A stretch of DNA of 64,000 nt from G047528285 sp047528285 (lineage in GTDB: Bacteria; Pseudomonadota; Gammaproteobacteria; Enterobacterales; Enterobacteriaceae), in assembly GCA_047528285.1 (NCBI GenBank), contig CP180022.1, forward strand, positions 558,001 to 622,000, read 5' to 3'. Below, piece after piece: positions 33,876 to 44,310 of the stretch. The stretch's first letter is position 1, and every line of letters begins with the position of its first letter. The notes beneath the pieces were generated by a model, which was given only the letters and a program-made list of their open reading frames with translations, was not told the origin of the DNA and did no database searches. A program made the translations under genes and the position numbers.

Positions 33876-33926
33876 AAAATTACACTTAACTTAATTAAAA
33901 ATATTAATTAAGTTAAGTGTAATTTT
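33876..33926. repeat. 23-bp perfect inverted repeat with 5-base loop
   Basis: The arm at 33876-33898 is the exact reverse complement of 33904-33926, around AAATA. Key core: ATTACACTTAACTTAATTAA. It lies only 150 bases from the 21-bp inverted repeat at 33682-33726; the two share the start ATTACA but are otherwise unrelated. Confidence 0.85.
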
Positions 33927-36924
33927 GTTGTTTTAATTCAAAAATATGAGTTGAAATACTTTGCTTATAATATTTCAATCTTGAAATTAATAATAATCAT
34001 TATATCATACATAAAACAATAATTATTCCACTGCCATTTAGTAAATTATAGTTTATATGTTAAGAATCTATGCTATCTGTAAACATCTATTTGGATTCTT
34101 TTTTAAAGTAAATCAAAAAATCATACAGGTTAAATACTAATACCCGTGCAAATTTAACACATTTTCGATAGAGATATTTATATTCCATATATAACGATAT
34201 TATCGTGTATGCTTGGTTAAGAAAATAATTGATGGACAAATAAATCTGAAATGTTTTTAACACTGCCTACAAATACAACGTTAATCTCCTAACATCAAAT
34301 ACCCATAGCGATCAATTATTGCTAATAAAACATACTTACTATAAAAAAGCAGAAAAAATGCTTAGATCTTCTATTCTGATAGAAAATAATTGGCAACCAA
34401 TATTTAATAGTAAAAATATTAGATATATCTTTAAAACTTATCTATATTTTGAATATCTATATAAACAATTCAATTAAATATCACCATATTTATATTATAA
34501 ATCATAAAAGAAGGAATAAAACATCTATAAAAATAAAAAAGAAATGCATATTGATGCAAGCTATTTTATCCTAATAGATAAAACAAATTAAATTGAACTC
34601 GGAAAGTTATATATCTCATGACTCTTTAAAGAAGAATAATAAGATAAGTTTGTTTTGTAGATGCTAAACAACTATTTATATACAGTTAAAAGAAATTAAA
34701 ATTAATTTATAAAAAACTTATACCATCAAAAGTGATATAAGTTTCAAAATAGATTTCAAAAATAAAAATGATTTTATTAAAAATAATGAAAAATCATCGT
34801 TTTATTGATGAAAATGGCTTTGTTGAAAAAATCAGAAATAATGATAAATATATGCATATTTAACAATTATTGCATAACGTAGATATGTTTTAAGCATTTT
34901 ACAGACTTTATATGACCATCACCATATATCCCTCCCGTCTACACATCATAGTTACACAGACTTTAGATGATTACAGAAAATCTTGTAAACTTGCATACTA
35001 GCTATTTCAGCTAGTATTAAAATTATTGATAAAGAAATTTATTTTCAGATATCAGTAAATACTAATCTAATCTGCGATTATACAATCGGTATAGTTCTGG
35101 TTTTCATGATATCGAACTCCTACCAATAATGTATAAGCAACTTTATTTTATTTCTTAAAAAAAACATTAAAACAATAACATATCTTTTAAACACCTTTAG
35201 ATAACAACTTTCATAAATTCTTCAGTTCTCTTGTAATGTTTAATCCAAAAAGACTGGCCTATAACATCAAATGTTATTACTAAATTGATAAATTAGAATA
35301 ATAAAGATAAGTTTATGTATCAAATTTCGCTATCAAATGGATAAAACGAAAGGTGTATTATCTTGTTCTCAAAATAAAAATATATTCTTTTTAATAAAGT
35401 TTTAGTTAGGGATGCTAAATTTGTTGAATGATTTGTTTATTTAATTCATGTAAGTTTTAATTTTCAAGAAAAAGAAATGACACAAAGATTTTTTTTGAAA
35501 ATAAAAAATATTTAATATGATAAAAATCATTACAAATAAAATCTTAGTTACTACATCTTTAAAAGATTAAATGATATAATTATCTTTCGCAACAATACTA
35601 CTATTCTATAAATAATCTAATCTGGTAATTAGGCCACATATTAGCATTTATATTCTAATATAAAACGTTATATTCATATATTCATAATTAGCATTTGAGT
35701 TTTTACAACACAACATAACTTTAGTCAATTCAAAATTGAAATTAAAAATTTTCTTCTGTTTACACATAAAAACAATGCAACTAATTCCTTCAAAATACCA
35801 TAAAATAATCATGCTGATAAATAGATTTTTGTCTGTAACCACTTAATGATTTTAAATTTTTTTCTTATACTTATAATCTTATATTGAAAGAACAGTAATC
35901 ATCTTATATAAAATTTTATTTAAAAATGCGATTTATTCAAAAATCTTATATGAATAGTTTTAAATGGTTAGAAAACTCCTCTCTATATATTAATAACGAG
36001 AAAATTTGAAGATACATTATTTTAAAGAAATTTTTCTTATGGATGCTTTAAAACTTTTTTCTTTAAAATCTAACGTTACAATAATTTAGAAAAATTAATT
36101 TAAATTAAATTTGGCCTAACGATTGATAAGAAGATTATTTATTTCTATATCTTAAAATTTTTAATATGATAAAAATCAAATTAGATTTAAATAAAATTAA
36201 AAATCAAAAATCAAACAAAATATGATACATCTATATAATTAAATAACACTTATTTTATATATATAAAAATTTATCTATATCTATGGCTTGTTCTTAAACA
36301 ATGAATCAAACAACCATAATTTAAATTATATAATTAAATTATAAAATATTTTAGTTATCAATCTATAGATTGTTTTCTAACAATCAAATTAATTACTGAT
36401 TAGTAAAAGAATATATTACAAAACAAATTATGAACAATAAAATTTATTTCTTGAGAAAATTTCTTTGAACTGCAAGTATATTAATCGATTCATTTAGTGT
36501 GTTGAAAAGTTAATAATTTCTTTATTTAAATAAATTCCATCTATCTTAAACGATATTGGTACAAAATTCCACATGCACCAATATATGCTTAATTATCGTT
36601 ATAATATTTTTACTATTAAAGTAAGTGTTTATCTCGTGCTCACAAATAGTAATAGATTTCAATCATATTAAAAATAATGTCATATATCATAATACAAGTA
36701 TAAATATCTATTTTATTAAAAATAATATTTTTTAAATTATATTATAATTACGTTAGTAATAACTGTTTTAATTAAAAATATGAATATTCTTTGTTTATAT
36801 ATTAAATTTAGTTTAATGTTTTTTATGACCATCATGGTAATAAGATAAAATAGTGGTATTTTTACATTTATAAGTAATCATTTATTGCTTATCTAACAAA
36901 TCGTTTTAATGATATTAGAATGAC

Positions 36925-36950
36925 AACCATCACTCAAAAAAGTGATGGTT
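36925..36950. repeat. 10-bp perfect hairpin
   Basis: AACCATCACT pairs with AGTGATGGTT around CAAAAA. It is the GC-richest structure in this part of the desert and may be a relic terminator of a lost gene downstream of rpmG, where mutM and coaD would lie. Confidence 0.5.
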
Positions 36951-37202
36951 CTAGTGTTATTGAATAATAATTGTTTAATTTAAAGTTTATTTAGATAAAT
37001 AGTAAATAAATTTTTTATCTATGATGATTTTATCATGTTAAATACTTGATTTTTATTCAACAAAAATTTCACTAAAATACATAATTATACTTAAAACAAC
37101 CAATTCATAAAATCAAATAAAATAAAATAACAAACCCAAACATCCCGAAAAGGGGCAAACTCTAACAACACTCACTACTTAGTTAGTATAAAATTTACCA
37201 AA

Positions 37203-37370
37203 TTATTTGATTTTTGCTTCTTTATAAATTACATACTGACGTACTACAGGATCAAATTTTTTTAATTCCATTTTATCAGGTTTAGTGCGCTTATTTTTCG
37301 TGGTGGTATAAAAGTGACCAGTACCAGCAGAAGAAACAAGCTTGATTTTCTCGCGAATACACTTAGCCAT
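37203..37370 (-). CDS. rpmG: 50S ribosomal protein L33
   Basis: Small protein of the large ribosomal subunit, 55 residues as in E. coli. The sequence begins MAKCIREKIKLVSSAGTGHF, with TTTKNKRTKP and a KYE-like C-terminus ending KEAKIK. It is nearly identical to E. coli apart from Gly4 to Cys and a few conservative changes. It starts 3 bases after the rpmB stop, the standard rpmB-rpmG operon. mutM, which follows in E. coli, is absent. It is a typical minimal-genome core gene. Confidence 0.97.
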   Translation of the reverse strand: MAKCIREKIKLVSSAGTGHFYTTTKNKRTKPDKMELKKFDPVVRQYVIYKEAKIK

Positions 37371-37373
37371 AAT

Positions 37374-37625
37374 TTATTTCCTTATCTTAAAATATTTCTT
37401 ACTACGAATACAAAGATTACTCAAAATATTTTCTATACCATTTTTATCAATTAAACGCATACCATTAGCAGATACACGCAGTGTAACAAATCGTTTTTCA
37501 CCAGCTAACCAAAATCGGTGAGAGTGCAAATTAGGTAGAAAACGACGTTTAGTTGCATTCATTGCATGAGAGCGATTATTTCCGCTTACCGGCCGCTTGC
37601 CAGTAACTTGGCAGATTCGAGACAT
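37374..37625 (-). CDS. rpmB: 50S ribosomal protein L28
   Basis: Large-subunit ribosomal protein, 83 residues from MSRICQVTGKRPVSG (E. coli 78). The core block NATKRRFLPNLHSHRFW and RFVTLRVSANGMRLIDKNG match E. coli closely. The C-terminus is about five residues longer (ending KYFKIRK), probably from loss of the original stop. The upstream in-frame codons MEKRE are taken as leader; the ATG at 37625 fits the family start and is preceded by GAGA. It is first in the rpmB-rpmG operon. radC, upstream in E. coli, survives only as a fossil. Confidence 0.97.
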   Translation of the reverse strand: MSRICQVTGKRPVSGNNRSHAMNATKRRFLPNLHSHRFWLAGEKRFVTLRVSANGMRLIDKNGIENILSNLCIRSKKYFKIRK

Positions 37626-38695
37626 CTCTCTTTTCTCCAAAAAAATTAAAATAAAAAAAATACAACTACAAAATCAATTTTAAAAGATTATCGCAGCATA
37701 ATTACAAAAAAGAATATTTCAACAGGAAGACTCTGATAAGATAAAAAAATCTAAAAGATAAGTAAGTATTTAAAATCATATAAAAATTATCAAATTTTAC
37801 ATAAATTACCCTTTGATGCTCACTTACTCAAGTTTGATTCAGTTGAAAGTATCACAGGATTCATAGAATTCATAGGAAAAAAGTTTATATCAGTTTCTTT
37901 TAGCAAAAAACCACTTTTGCCACAAAATTATCAGATTATAATACAGTCCTTACATATCGATAAAACATAAACTTGCCCTATTACAGTTATATTGAGGTCA
38001 ATACACCTTATCTGTGTGGTAACAATACATTCAATTTAATAATAACTCTCTAAAATAATCAAAAACATATTTGTTTTAACTATCCCGCAGAGACAGTAAT
38101 CTGATGTCTTGTCAAGAGAAATATCAAAAATTATGGTCCATTATTCTGTAGAATAACCAAAATTAGTAATAAATAACACAGGAGATATACAAAAATATTC
38201 TTATAACACCCCCCCAGAATTAATTTATTAAACAAAGCGAACTAAGCGTATAACTCTTTTCTTCGAACTACGCCGCATCTTTTCCATCTCTTTGTTAAAT
38301 AATTTCAGACAAAAACCTGACTTACTGTACTTCAAAATAAACACTCCAATAAAACGATTAATTTACTCAGAAACAGCGTATCCACAAGTACAGGTTCGTA
38401 AATTCATCCTCTAAATTTTTATCAAAACACCGTAAAACAGAAAGTAATCATTTTCTCACAAAGCACCCGCAAAAATATCCAGATTTTCTATTGTTTTACT
38501 CATCGCGCAGTCCCTCTTTTCTCTAAAAAAATCTCATCTCTGGAGTTAGAATACAAGTACTTGGTTATTCGTTTGAAACGGTCAGCTAAAACCAAAAAAA
38601 ATAGAATAACAATATAAAGACTATTAAGAAACAAAGAACCTAACCTAAAAAGTTATGATACAATATTTTATATTATAATTTCATCGGAATATGCG
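37626..38695. other. Divergent region between rpmB and coaBC
   Basis: It carries the radC fossil (38225-38575) on the minus strand in the expected syntenic place. The part next to rpmB should hold the rpmBG promoter and the part next to coaBC the coaBC promoter; no convincing -35/-10 pairs could be singled out in the AT-rich sequence. Confidence 0.5.
38225..38575 (-). pseudogene. radC: radC fossil
   Basis: Between rpmB and coaBC, where E. coli has radC on the same strand, minus-strand readings give LTPEMRFF (RadC ALTDVELLALF, about 38550), IENLDIFAGAL (MLENFGSLYGLL, about 38495-38460) and FNKEMEKMRRSSKK (compare Serratia-type FQEEMERG..LSSP, about 38300-38260). They lie in the right order with stops and shifts between. 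RadC is dispensable in reduced genomes. Confidence 0.45.
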
Positions 38696-39913
38696 ATGAT
38701 GGGGAGATTGGCCGGTAAACATATTGTACTGGGAATAAGCGGCGGTATTTCTGCCTACAAAACCCCAGAACTCGTGCGTAATCTGCGCAAGCAAGGCGCT
38801 GAGGTGCGCGTGGTTATGACAATTGCTGCAAAGCAGTTTATTACTCCGCTATGTCTACAGGCTGTATCTAGTCAACCGATAGCCGACGATCTACTTGATT
38901 CCAGAGCAGCAGGAGCAATGAATCACATTGAGCTAGCAAAATGGGCCGATCTTGTATTGCTAGCACCCGCAACTGCTGATTTACTAGCGCGCCTAGCGGT
39001 AGGATTTTCCAACGACCTTCTCACCTCTCTTTGCCTCGCAACTACTGCCCCCGTTGCAGCAGCGCCGGCCATGAACCAGCAAATGTATTTAGCAGAAATC
39101 ACTCAGAAAAATCTGAATCTGCTATCTGACCGTGGTGTACTATTATGGGGGCCAGATAACGGCAGCCAAGCCTGTGGTGATATAGGTCCTGGACGAATGC
39201 TTAATCCGCAACTGCTTGTCGACTACGTACTACAACACTTCACCCCCAATCGATCGCTCAGTCACCTCAATATCATGCTAACCGCTGGACCAACCCGAGA
39301 AGCACTAGATCCCGTACGTTTTCTAAGCAATCATAGTTCGGGCAAGATGGGGTTTTCCATCGCCCGCGCCGCCGCAGATAAAGGCGCACGGGTTACGCTG
39401 ATAGCTGGCCCTGTCGCTTTAGCAACCCCTGTAGGTGTACGCCGTCTCGATGTAATCAGTGCGCTGGAGATGCAAGATGCAGTAATGCGTACCATCCAAC
39501 AACAGCATATCTTTATAGGGTGCGCAGCAGTTTCTAATTATCGCGCCCACCACTTTTCATCAAAAAAAATTAAACAACAGGGCCGCCATTTCATCATCAG
39601 TTTACTTAAAAATCCTGATATTATAGCAACAGTAGGTGCATTAACTGAAAAACGACCTTATGTTGTCGGATTTTCTGCCGAAACAAATAATATGGAAGCA
39701 TATGCCAGAAAAAAGCTTATTAATAAGAAGATGGATTTAATTTGTGCTAATGATATATCCCGAACTAACCAAGGGTTTAATAGTGATAACAACTCATTAC
39801 ATTTGTTTTGGCAGAATGGAGAAATACTGTTACCACTTAGCAATAAATCACTCCTTGCGCAACAAGTAATAGACGAGATTGTCAGCCGTTATGATAAAAA
39901 AAATCGATATTAA
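38696..39913 (+). CDS. coaBC: Bifunctional phosphopantothenoylcysteine decarboxylase/synthetase
   Basis: Two consecutive CoA steps: CoaB joins 4'-phosphopantothenate and cysteine using CTP, and CoaC decarboxylates the product with FMN. It has 405 residues (E. coli 406). The N-terminal CoaC flavoprotein domain shows GISGGISAYKTPELVR, the catalytic His in NHIELAKWAD, PAMNQQMY and ACGDIGPGRM. The C-terminal CoaB domain (from about 190) shows LTAGPTREALDPVRFLSNHSSGKMG, IGCAAVSNYR, LKNPDI and ICANDIS. Two ATGs (38696, 38699) are possible. Its 3' end overlaps dut by 23 bases, as in E. coli. Together with PanF it points to CoA made from imported pantothenate. Confidence 0.97.
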   Translation: MMGRLAGKHIVLGISGGISAYKTPELVRNLRKQGAEVRVVMTIAAKQFITPLCLQAVSSQPIADDLLDSRAAGAMNHIELAKWADLVLLAPATADLLARLAVGFSNDLLTSLCLATTAPVAAAPAMNQQMYLAEITQKNLNLLSDRGVLLWGPDNGSQACGDIGPGRMLNPQLLVDYVLQHFTPNRSLSHLNIMLTAGPTREALDPVRFLSNHSSGKMGFSIARAAADKGARVTLIAGPVALATPVGVRRLDVISALEMQDAVMRTIQQQHIFIGCAAVSNYRAHHFSSKKIKQQGRHFIISLLKNPDIIATVGALTEKRPYVVGFSAETNNMEAYARKKLINKKMDLICANDISRTNQGFNSDNNSLHLFWQNGEILLPLSNKSLLAQQVIDEIVSRYDKKNRY

Positions 39914-40349
39914 GATCCTCGACCACCGCATAGGCAATGATTTTCCATTGCCAGGTTACGCTACTAATGGGTCCGCTGGTCTAGATTTACGTGCTTGTAT
40001 TAATGAACCGCTGCTGCTAGCGCCAGGGGAAACAATACTAATCCCAACCGGTTTGGCGATTCATATTTCTGATACCAATCTGGCAGCAGTGATCTTACCG
40101 CGTTCCGGACTTGGACATAATCACGGCATCGTTCTGGGCAATTTAGTGGGACTGATTGATTCTGATTATCAGGGACAAGTGATGGTTTCAGTCTGGAATC
40201 GCAGCCAAAAAAAATTTACTATTACACCGGGAGATCGCATGGCGCAGATGGTTTTTTTTCTTGTTGTACAGGCGGAATTCAGTGTAGTCAAGTCATTCAA
40301 TATCAGTGAACGCGGGATGAGAGGATTTGGCCACTCCGGTCAAGAATAA
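39891..40349 (+). CDS. dut: dUTP diphosphatase (dUTPase)
   Basis: Trimeric enzyme that hydrolyses dUTP to dUMP, keeping uracil out of DNA and feeding thymidylate synthesis. It has 152 residues from MIKKIDIKILD. Motifs I-IV are intact: GSAGLDLRA, PRSGLGHNHGIVLGNLVGLIDSDYQG (with the catalytic Asp), VSVWNRS and PGDRMAQMVF. Motif V, which closes over the phosphates, reads RGMRGFGHSG instead of the usual RGEGGFGHSG, so a strictly conserved Gly is Arg. A nearby Pro of the family (VPVVQ) is Leu. Activity may be reduced. It starts inside coaBC (23-base overlap), as in E. coli. slmA, the next gene in E. coli, is missing. Confidence 0.95.
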   Translation: MIKKIDIKILDHRIGNDFPLPGYATNGSAGLDLRACINEPLLLAPGETILIPTGLAIHISDTNLAAVILPRSGLGHNHGIVLGNLVGLIDSDYQGQVMVSVWNRSQKKFTITPGDRMAQMVFFLVVQAEFSVVKSFNISERGMRGFGHSGQE

Positions 40350-40964
40350 AAGCATCTATTTATTTGTGTGTAGCATGAATAGCATCAAGAAAAATTCAAC
40401 CAGAGTCATCAATAAACCGCATTATTCTATGGTGGCCTATAGAAGTGTTGTTGACTACCAAGATATATATCTTTGATCAATGATGAAAAATGGAACAATA
40501 AAACGAAACTCCACGTGGACTATAATCCTAACCATAAATATGCTGAAATCCATAAAGCAGATAACAACAAAGTTGCTATCTGCGTTGATATTTTAGTAAA
40601 AATTGATTTTTAATAAAACTATATCTTACTACCGCATTTCAATCAAAAACCAAACATATTTTTCTTTCATATAGAAGAAATGAATTCGCAAGATTAGTCT
40701 AATTCTAAAAAATAAGAAATCAATTCTGCATCAATAATATTAAATATCAGGTCGATTTAGAGAATCTTCCGAAAATAATATGAACATTACACGCATTAGA
40801 CGAATGATGTGTTACCATTTTTAGTGGTACAATTAAAATAGAAAAATACAGCTACATATAGTAAAAAGAGCAATATACTATAAGTATTTATTACCGTTAA
40901 TACCGAGCTCTGAAAATTTCATTAGTCTGGGTCAAACACTTTTAAATTATATCATCAACCTTAC
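40350..40964. other. Convergent region between dut and pyrE
   Basis: E. coli has slmA here; I could not find it. Most of the stretch is taken up by the probable rplB fossil. A possible hairpin (GTCTG..CAGAC, about 40926-40966) overlaps the pyrE stop and is weak. Confidence 0.45.
40376..40800 (+). pseudogene. rplB: Probable rplB (ribosomal protein L2) fossil
   Basis: Plus-strand readings between dut and pyrE line up in order with ribosomal protein L2. STRVINKPH then AYRSVVDYQ (40435; L2 TTRHIGGGH..AYRIVDFK), DYNPNHKYAEI (about 40518; EYDPNRSANI), LLPHFNQKP...HIEEM (40626-40700; LPMRNIPVG..VHNVEM) and LNIRS..RIFRK (about 40740; LRLRSGEMRK). Stops and frameshifts separate them. Synteny predicts slmA here, not rplB, so it would be a displaced or duplicated fragment; the true rplB should be in the S10 operon elsewhere. 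It is an eye alignment, moderately convincing because four blocks keep order and spacing. Confidence 0.5.
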
Positions 40965-41606
40965 TCAGACCCCATACTGCTCCTGATAGGCACAAATTGC
41001 AGAAAGATAAGAAGCCATATCACTTTTTTTCTCCAAAAAAGCGATCAAATCCGCTAAAGTAATGATATTCAAACTTCGGCAGTGATACTCTCGCACTACT
41101 TCTTGAAGAGCGGATATCTCACTTTGTCCTTTTTCTTGCCTGTCCAAAGACACTATCACTCCGGCCAAAGTAGCCTGATTAGCATTAATAATCGTCATTG
41201 ACTCACGAATAGTTGTACCTGCAGTGACAACATCATCAACCAACATCACTTTACCCTGAAGCAAGCTTCCAAACAATATCCCGGCTTCACCATGATCCTT
41301 AACTTCCTTTCTGTTAAAACAATATGGGATATCTAAGTGATATTGCTCTGCTAGAGCTACCGCGGTAGTCGCAGCAATAGGAATACCCTTGTAAGCAGGA
41401 CCGAATAATATATCGAAATCCATTTCAGAATCTATTAAGGCTGTGGCGTAAATTTTCCCTAAAAAAGCCAGATCACAACCAGTATTAAATAAACCGGCAT
41501 TAAAAAAATAAGGACTAATCCGTCCGGATTTAAGTATAAATTTGCCAAATATTAATGCCTGTTTATTTAATGCATACTCAATAAATTTATTCTTATAATC
41601 TTTCAC
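40965..41606 (-). CDS. pyrE: Orotate phosphoribosyltransferase
   Basis: Joins orotate and PRPP to make OMP in pyrimidine synthesis. Starting at the GTG at 41606 gives 213 residues, exactly the E. coli length, beginning (M)KDYKNKFIEYALN against E. coli MKPYQRQFIEFALS. A GAGGAG lies 9 bases upstream; the longer upstream open reading (to 41666) has no homologue support. Motifs: LKSGRISPYFFNAGLFNTG, FGPAYKGIPIA, the catalytic loop RKEVKDHGEAG and the PRPP-binding VMLVDDVVTAGTTIRES. rph, with the UTP-sensing attenuator ahead of pyrE in E. coli, is not recognisable, so that control is probably lost. Confidence 0.96.
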   Translation of the reverse strand: MKDYKNKFIEYALNKQALIFGKFILKSGRISPYFFNAGLFNTGCDLAFLGKIYATALIDSEMDFDILFGPAYKGIPIAATTAVALAEQYHLDIPYCFNRKEVKDHGEAGILFGSLLQGKVMLVDDVVTAGTTIRESMTIINANQATLAGVIVSLDRQEKGQSEISALQEVVREYHCRSLNIITLADLIAFLEKKSDMASYLSAICAYQEQYGV

Positions 41607-41621
41607 AAAATGTTTCTCCTC
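41604..41621 (-). promoter_or_regulatory. pyrE: pyrE ribosome site deciding a GTG start
   Basis: GAGGAG (41616-41621) is followed by nine bases and GTG (41606-41604). The start fixed by this site gives a protein of exactly the E. coli length, which supports it over ATG codons further upstream. Confidence 0.8.
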
Positions 41622-42156
41622 ATCGATTAGCCGGGATAACATTGCTGCGTACAGGAATAAAAGCAACAGTACTAGTGGGATGATAGTAAAATGCTTGAAA
41701 CCGAGATGCCAGTCATAAATTATGATTTATGCATACTTTTAAAAAACTTGCCGCTGAAAAATAGATATTTTAATGTTGAACTGTAATTTTTAATGCGAAT
41801 AGAATTTCGTCATTTTTAATTTAGTGAAATTTACTGTTGCAAGGTTTATTATTTATTATAATATCATGTTTATGCAATTTAATTGTTTTTCTTTCATAAA
41901 TTTTATATTTAATATAAATAAATGATACCGTAAACCATTTTTAGTAAAAAAGCCAGATAATTATCGTAATAACAAATTATTACAGATAACATTCTCGGTT
42001 TCTTAACTTTTAAATAAATATTTAAATTAAGCATTTAATTAATTAAATAATCACGATTAAATTTTAAATTTATTGAAATATTTATTTGTAATTTTTTAAA
42101 ATTAGACTTTATACCAGTATTATTCAATTTTTTAAAAAATATCCTGAAAAACGTTA

Positions 42157-42184
42157 TTCGCTATTTCTACTTAGAAATAGCGAA
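42157..42184 (+). terminator. Orphan terminator-like hairpin
   Basis: TTCGCTATTTCTA pairs perfectly with TAGAAATAGCGAA (13 bp, 2-base loop CT) and is followed by AGTTTTAG on the plus strand. No plus-strand gene precedes it. It resembles an intrinsic terminator left from a deleted gene. Confidence 0.4.
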
Positions 42185-42863
42185 AGTTTTAGTCTATTCT
42201 AATGAACACCTTCCAAAATGGAAGAAAATCATCACATTACTATTATGTCTTTCTAGATAATTTAAAAAAAGATAAGATACTTAATTATAATTTTAATAAA
42301 TCCATTAATATCTTATATTATATCTTATACTATTTCCATCGGTTTATATTAAGCATGAATTTTTGTATGTTAAGATCTAAGTTTATTAATTGGTGATGTT
42401 CTATATTTTAAAAACATTATAAAAATAATCTCATATAGTTTTATTGAGTTGAAATAGATTTTATTTAATTTCATAAACACTTTTATATAAAGTCTATAAA
42501 CTTTTACATCTGTAGTCAATATTTGAAATATATTATTATATTATTTTCTCTATCAAGAAATCTGATCTAACATATGGCATATAGAAAAAATTATCCTCCA
42601 GCTTCGAGACAGAAATTAATATCTTTTGGTATTCATATAATAAGCACGAGGATTACATTATCCTGAATACTATTTTTTATAACTTTTATATATTTTAAAA
42701 TCACGCTAAACCAGGATTTAATAGCATGGCGAATCACGCCAAAATCACCATCTGATATGAAATAAATAAACAATGATCCATGTTGGAAACATAGGAAACT
42801 CTCCATAAATATAGAAATACTTAATGCTATTAAGTTAAGTAACATAATATTTTACATATTTTA

Positions 42864-42889
42864 CACATAGCCCTTATCATAGCTATGTG
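42864..42889. repeat. 8-bp hairpin
   Basis: CACATAGC pairs with GCTATGTG around a 10-base loop. No neighbouring gene; function unknown. Confidence 0.4.
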
Positions 42890-44149
42890 GGGTCATAATT
42901 AAATCAAGTAATTTATTGAATTTGATAACAAATCAAGACAGTTAACATCAGAATAAAAACATCAATATTAGGTCAATAACTTGTCAGATTATTAACCATA
43001 TAGATTCTAAACCATTTTATGAAGTTAAATATAAATTCCGATGATTCATGAGGATACCGATAAGTATACATTATAAAGTATATGATATATATCAGCAAAC
43101 AGGGGCACCACATGAAGTTGTCTATCACAATTTAATCTAGATTCGAATGATCTTCTCAATTAAATAAATAATAAGATTACAAAAATTGTAAAACCATTAG
43201 ATGATTTAAAAATATGGTAGATGCAAGTATCACAATGCTTTTCTAATAGAAAATAAAATTATTTATCCTACCGATATAACCATTTATCTAACCGAAAAAT
43301 CGCATAAAATGCTATGCAAATAATAATACCATTAACCTAACCATGTAATTGAAATGAAAATCTAAGCGAAAAATTAAGGATAAATATAAAAAGAAATAAG
43401 ATGTATCGTTATAATTCGACCAATTCAGTGAATGAAGGTTATATTCCAGTTAAAAATACATCTAAATAGTTATTTTATCTAATAATATTATTACAGTTGT
43501 GCAAGTAGAATGAGCAATAGCAATAATCAATGCTTTATCCACTAACTCGGATTACATTGTAAAATACAAATAACATTCGTATCTCGTCACAATTTTCTCG
43601 GTCACGAGAAAAATCTATTCTCAATCCTAATTGATTCAATAAAACTTTCCTACAGTATTGCAATCTATCCATACAAACTAATAATTTGCACTGCTGTTTT
43701 AAAATAGTAGCAAACAAATATATTCATGAATTCCTGTTGAATTTGATGTAAAATATAATCAAATAAAATATTCATAATAGAGAACACTGATATAACTTTT
43801 AAAAATCATAAAACGTCTAAAAATACTTTAGATAGCACTAAAAAATAGTTTTAATACTTCCCGGCAACATCTTGGCATGGATAAAGTTTATACCCACTCA
43901 AACCCCTCATACTTACTAAATCGGATGAGATATTATATATCTAACGTAAAAAAAATATAAACGATAAAATTTTTAATAGTCCAATATTATATTCTATATA
44001 CGGCATATAGTTTTCTTCCGTTTTTGAGTATTTGTACCAACTTCAAAAAAAATAGAATATAAACATCATAGATGTAAATTTTATAATCTATTATTAAAAA
44101 TTTCCAGTGACTTCACCATCTATTGATATAACAATTAAATATATTTTGT

Positions 44150-44310
44150 CTTTATCCTATAGTCTCCCGCTATTCTATGCTCCAAAATTTTATATAGCCA
44201 CCAGAAAGCATTAGATATCAACTTCACGAGGAAAAAAGTAAGATCAGATACCCATTCATCTTATGCTAACATTCAATATAGCATGAGTGAATTAGCCATA
44301 CAATAAACCT
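44150..44310 (-). pseudogene. yfbV: yfbV fossil (UPF0208 membrane protein)
   Basis: Divergent from ackA, where E. coli has yfbV. The minus strand reads VSDLTFFLVKLISNAFWWLYK (about 44250-44190), matching YfbV [20 protein letters not shown] in hydrophobic pattern and in the WWL.K core; stops flank it. Position and strand agree with E. coli. Confidence 0.5.

Larger units (their letters stand above)
30776..37202. other. 6.4 kb gene desert
   Basis: The longest gene-free stretch here, extremely AT-rich. It holds the prmA fossil at its start, a 15-bp perfect hairpin (31093-31127), an orphan terminator-like hairpin facing left (32885-32925), two very long perfect inverted repeats (33682-33726 and 33876-33926) and a 10-bp hairpin (36925-36950). 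mutM and coaD, expected downstream of rpmG, and dusB/fis, expected downstream of prmA, were not recognised. A chromosome rearrangement junction must lie inside, as its two flanks are not neighbours in E. coli. Confidence 0.6.

Noticed and set aside
37144..37155. C-rich mini-hairpin after rpmG as terminator
   Set aside because: Stem of only 3-4 bp and no T-tract directly after it.
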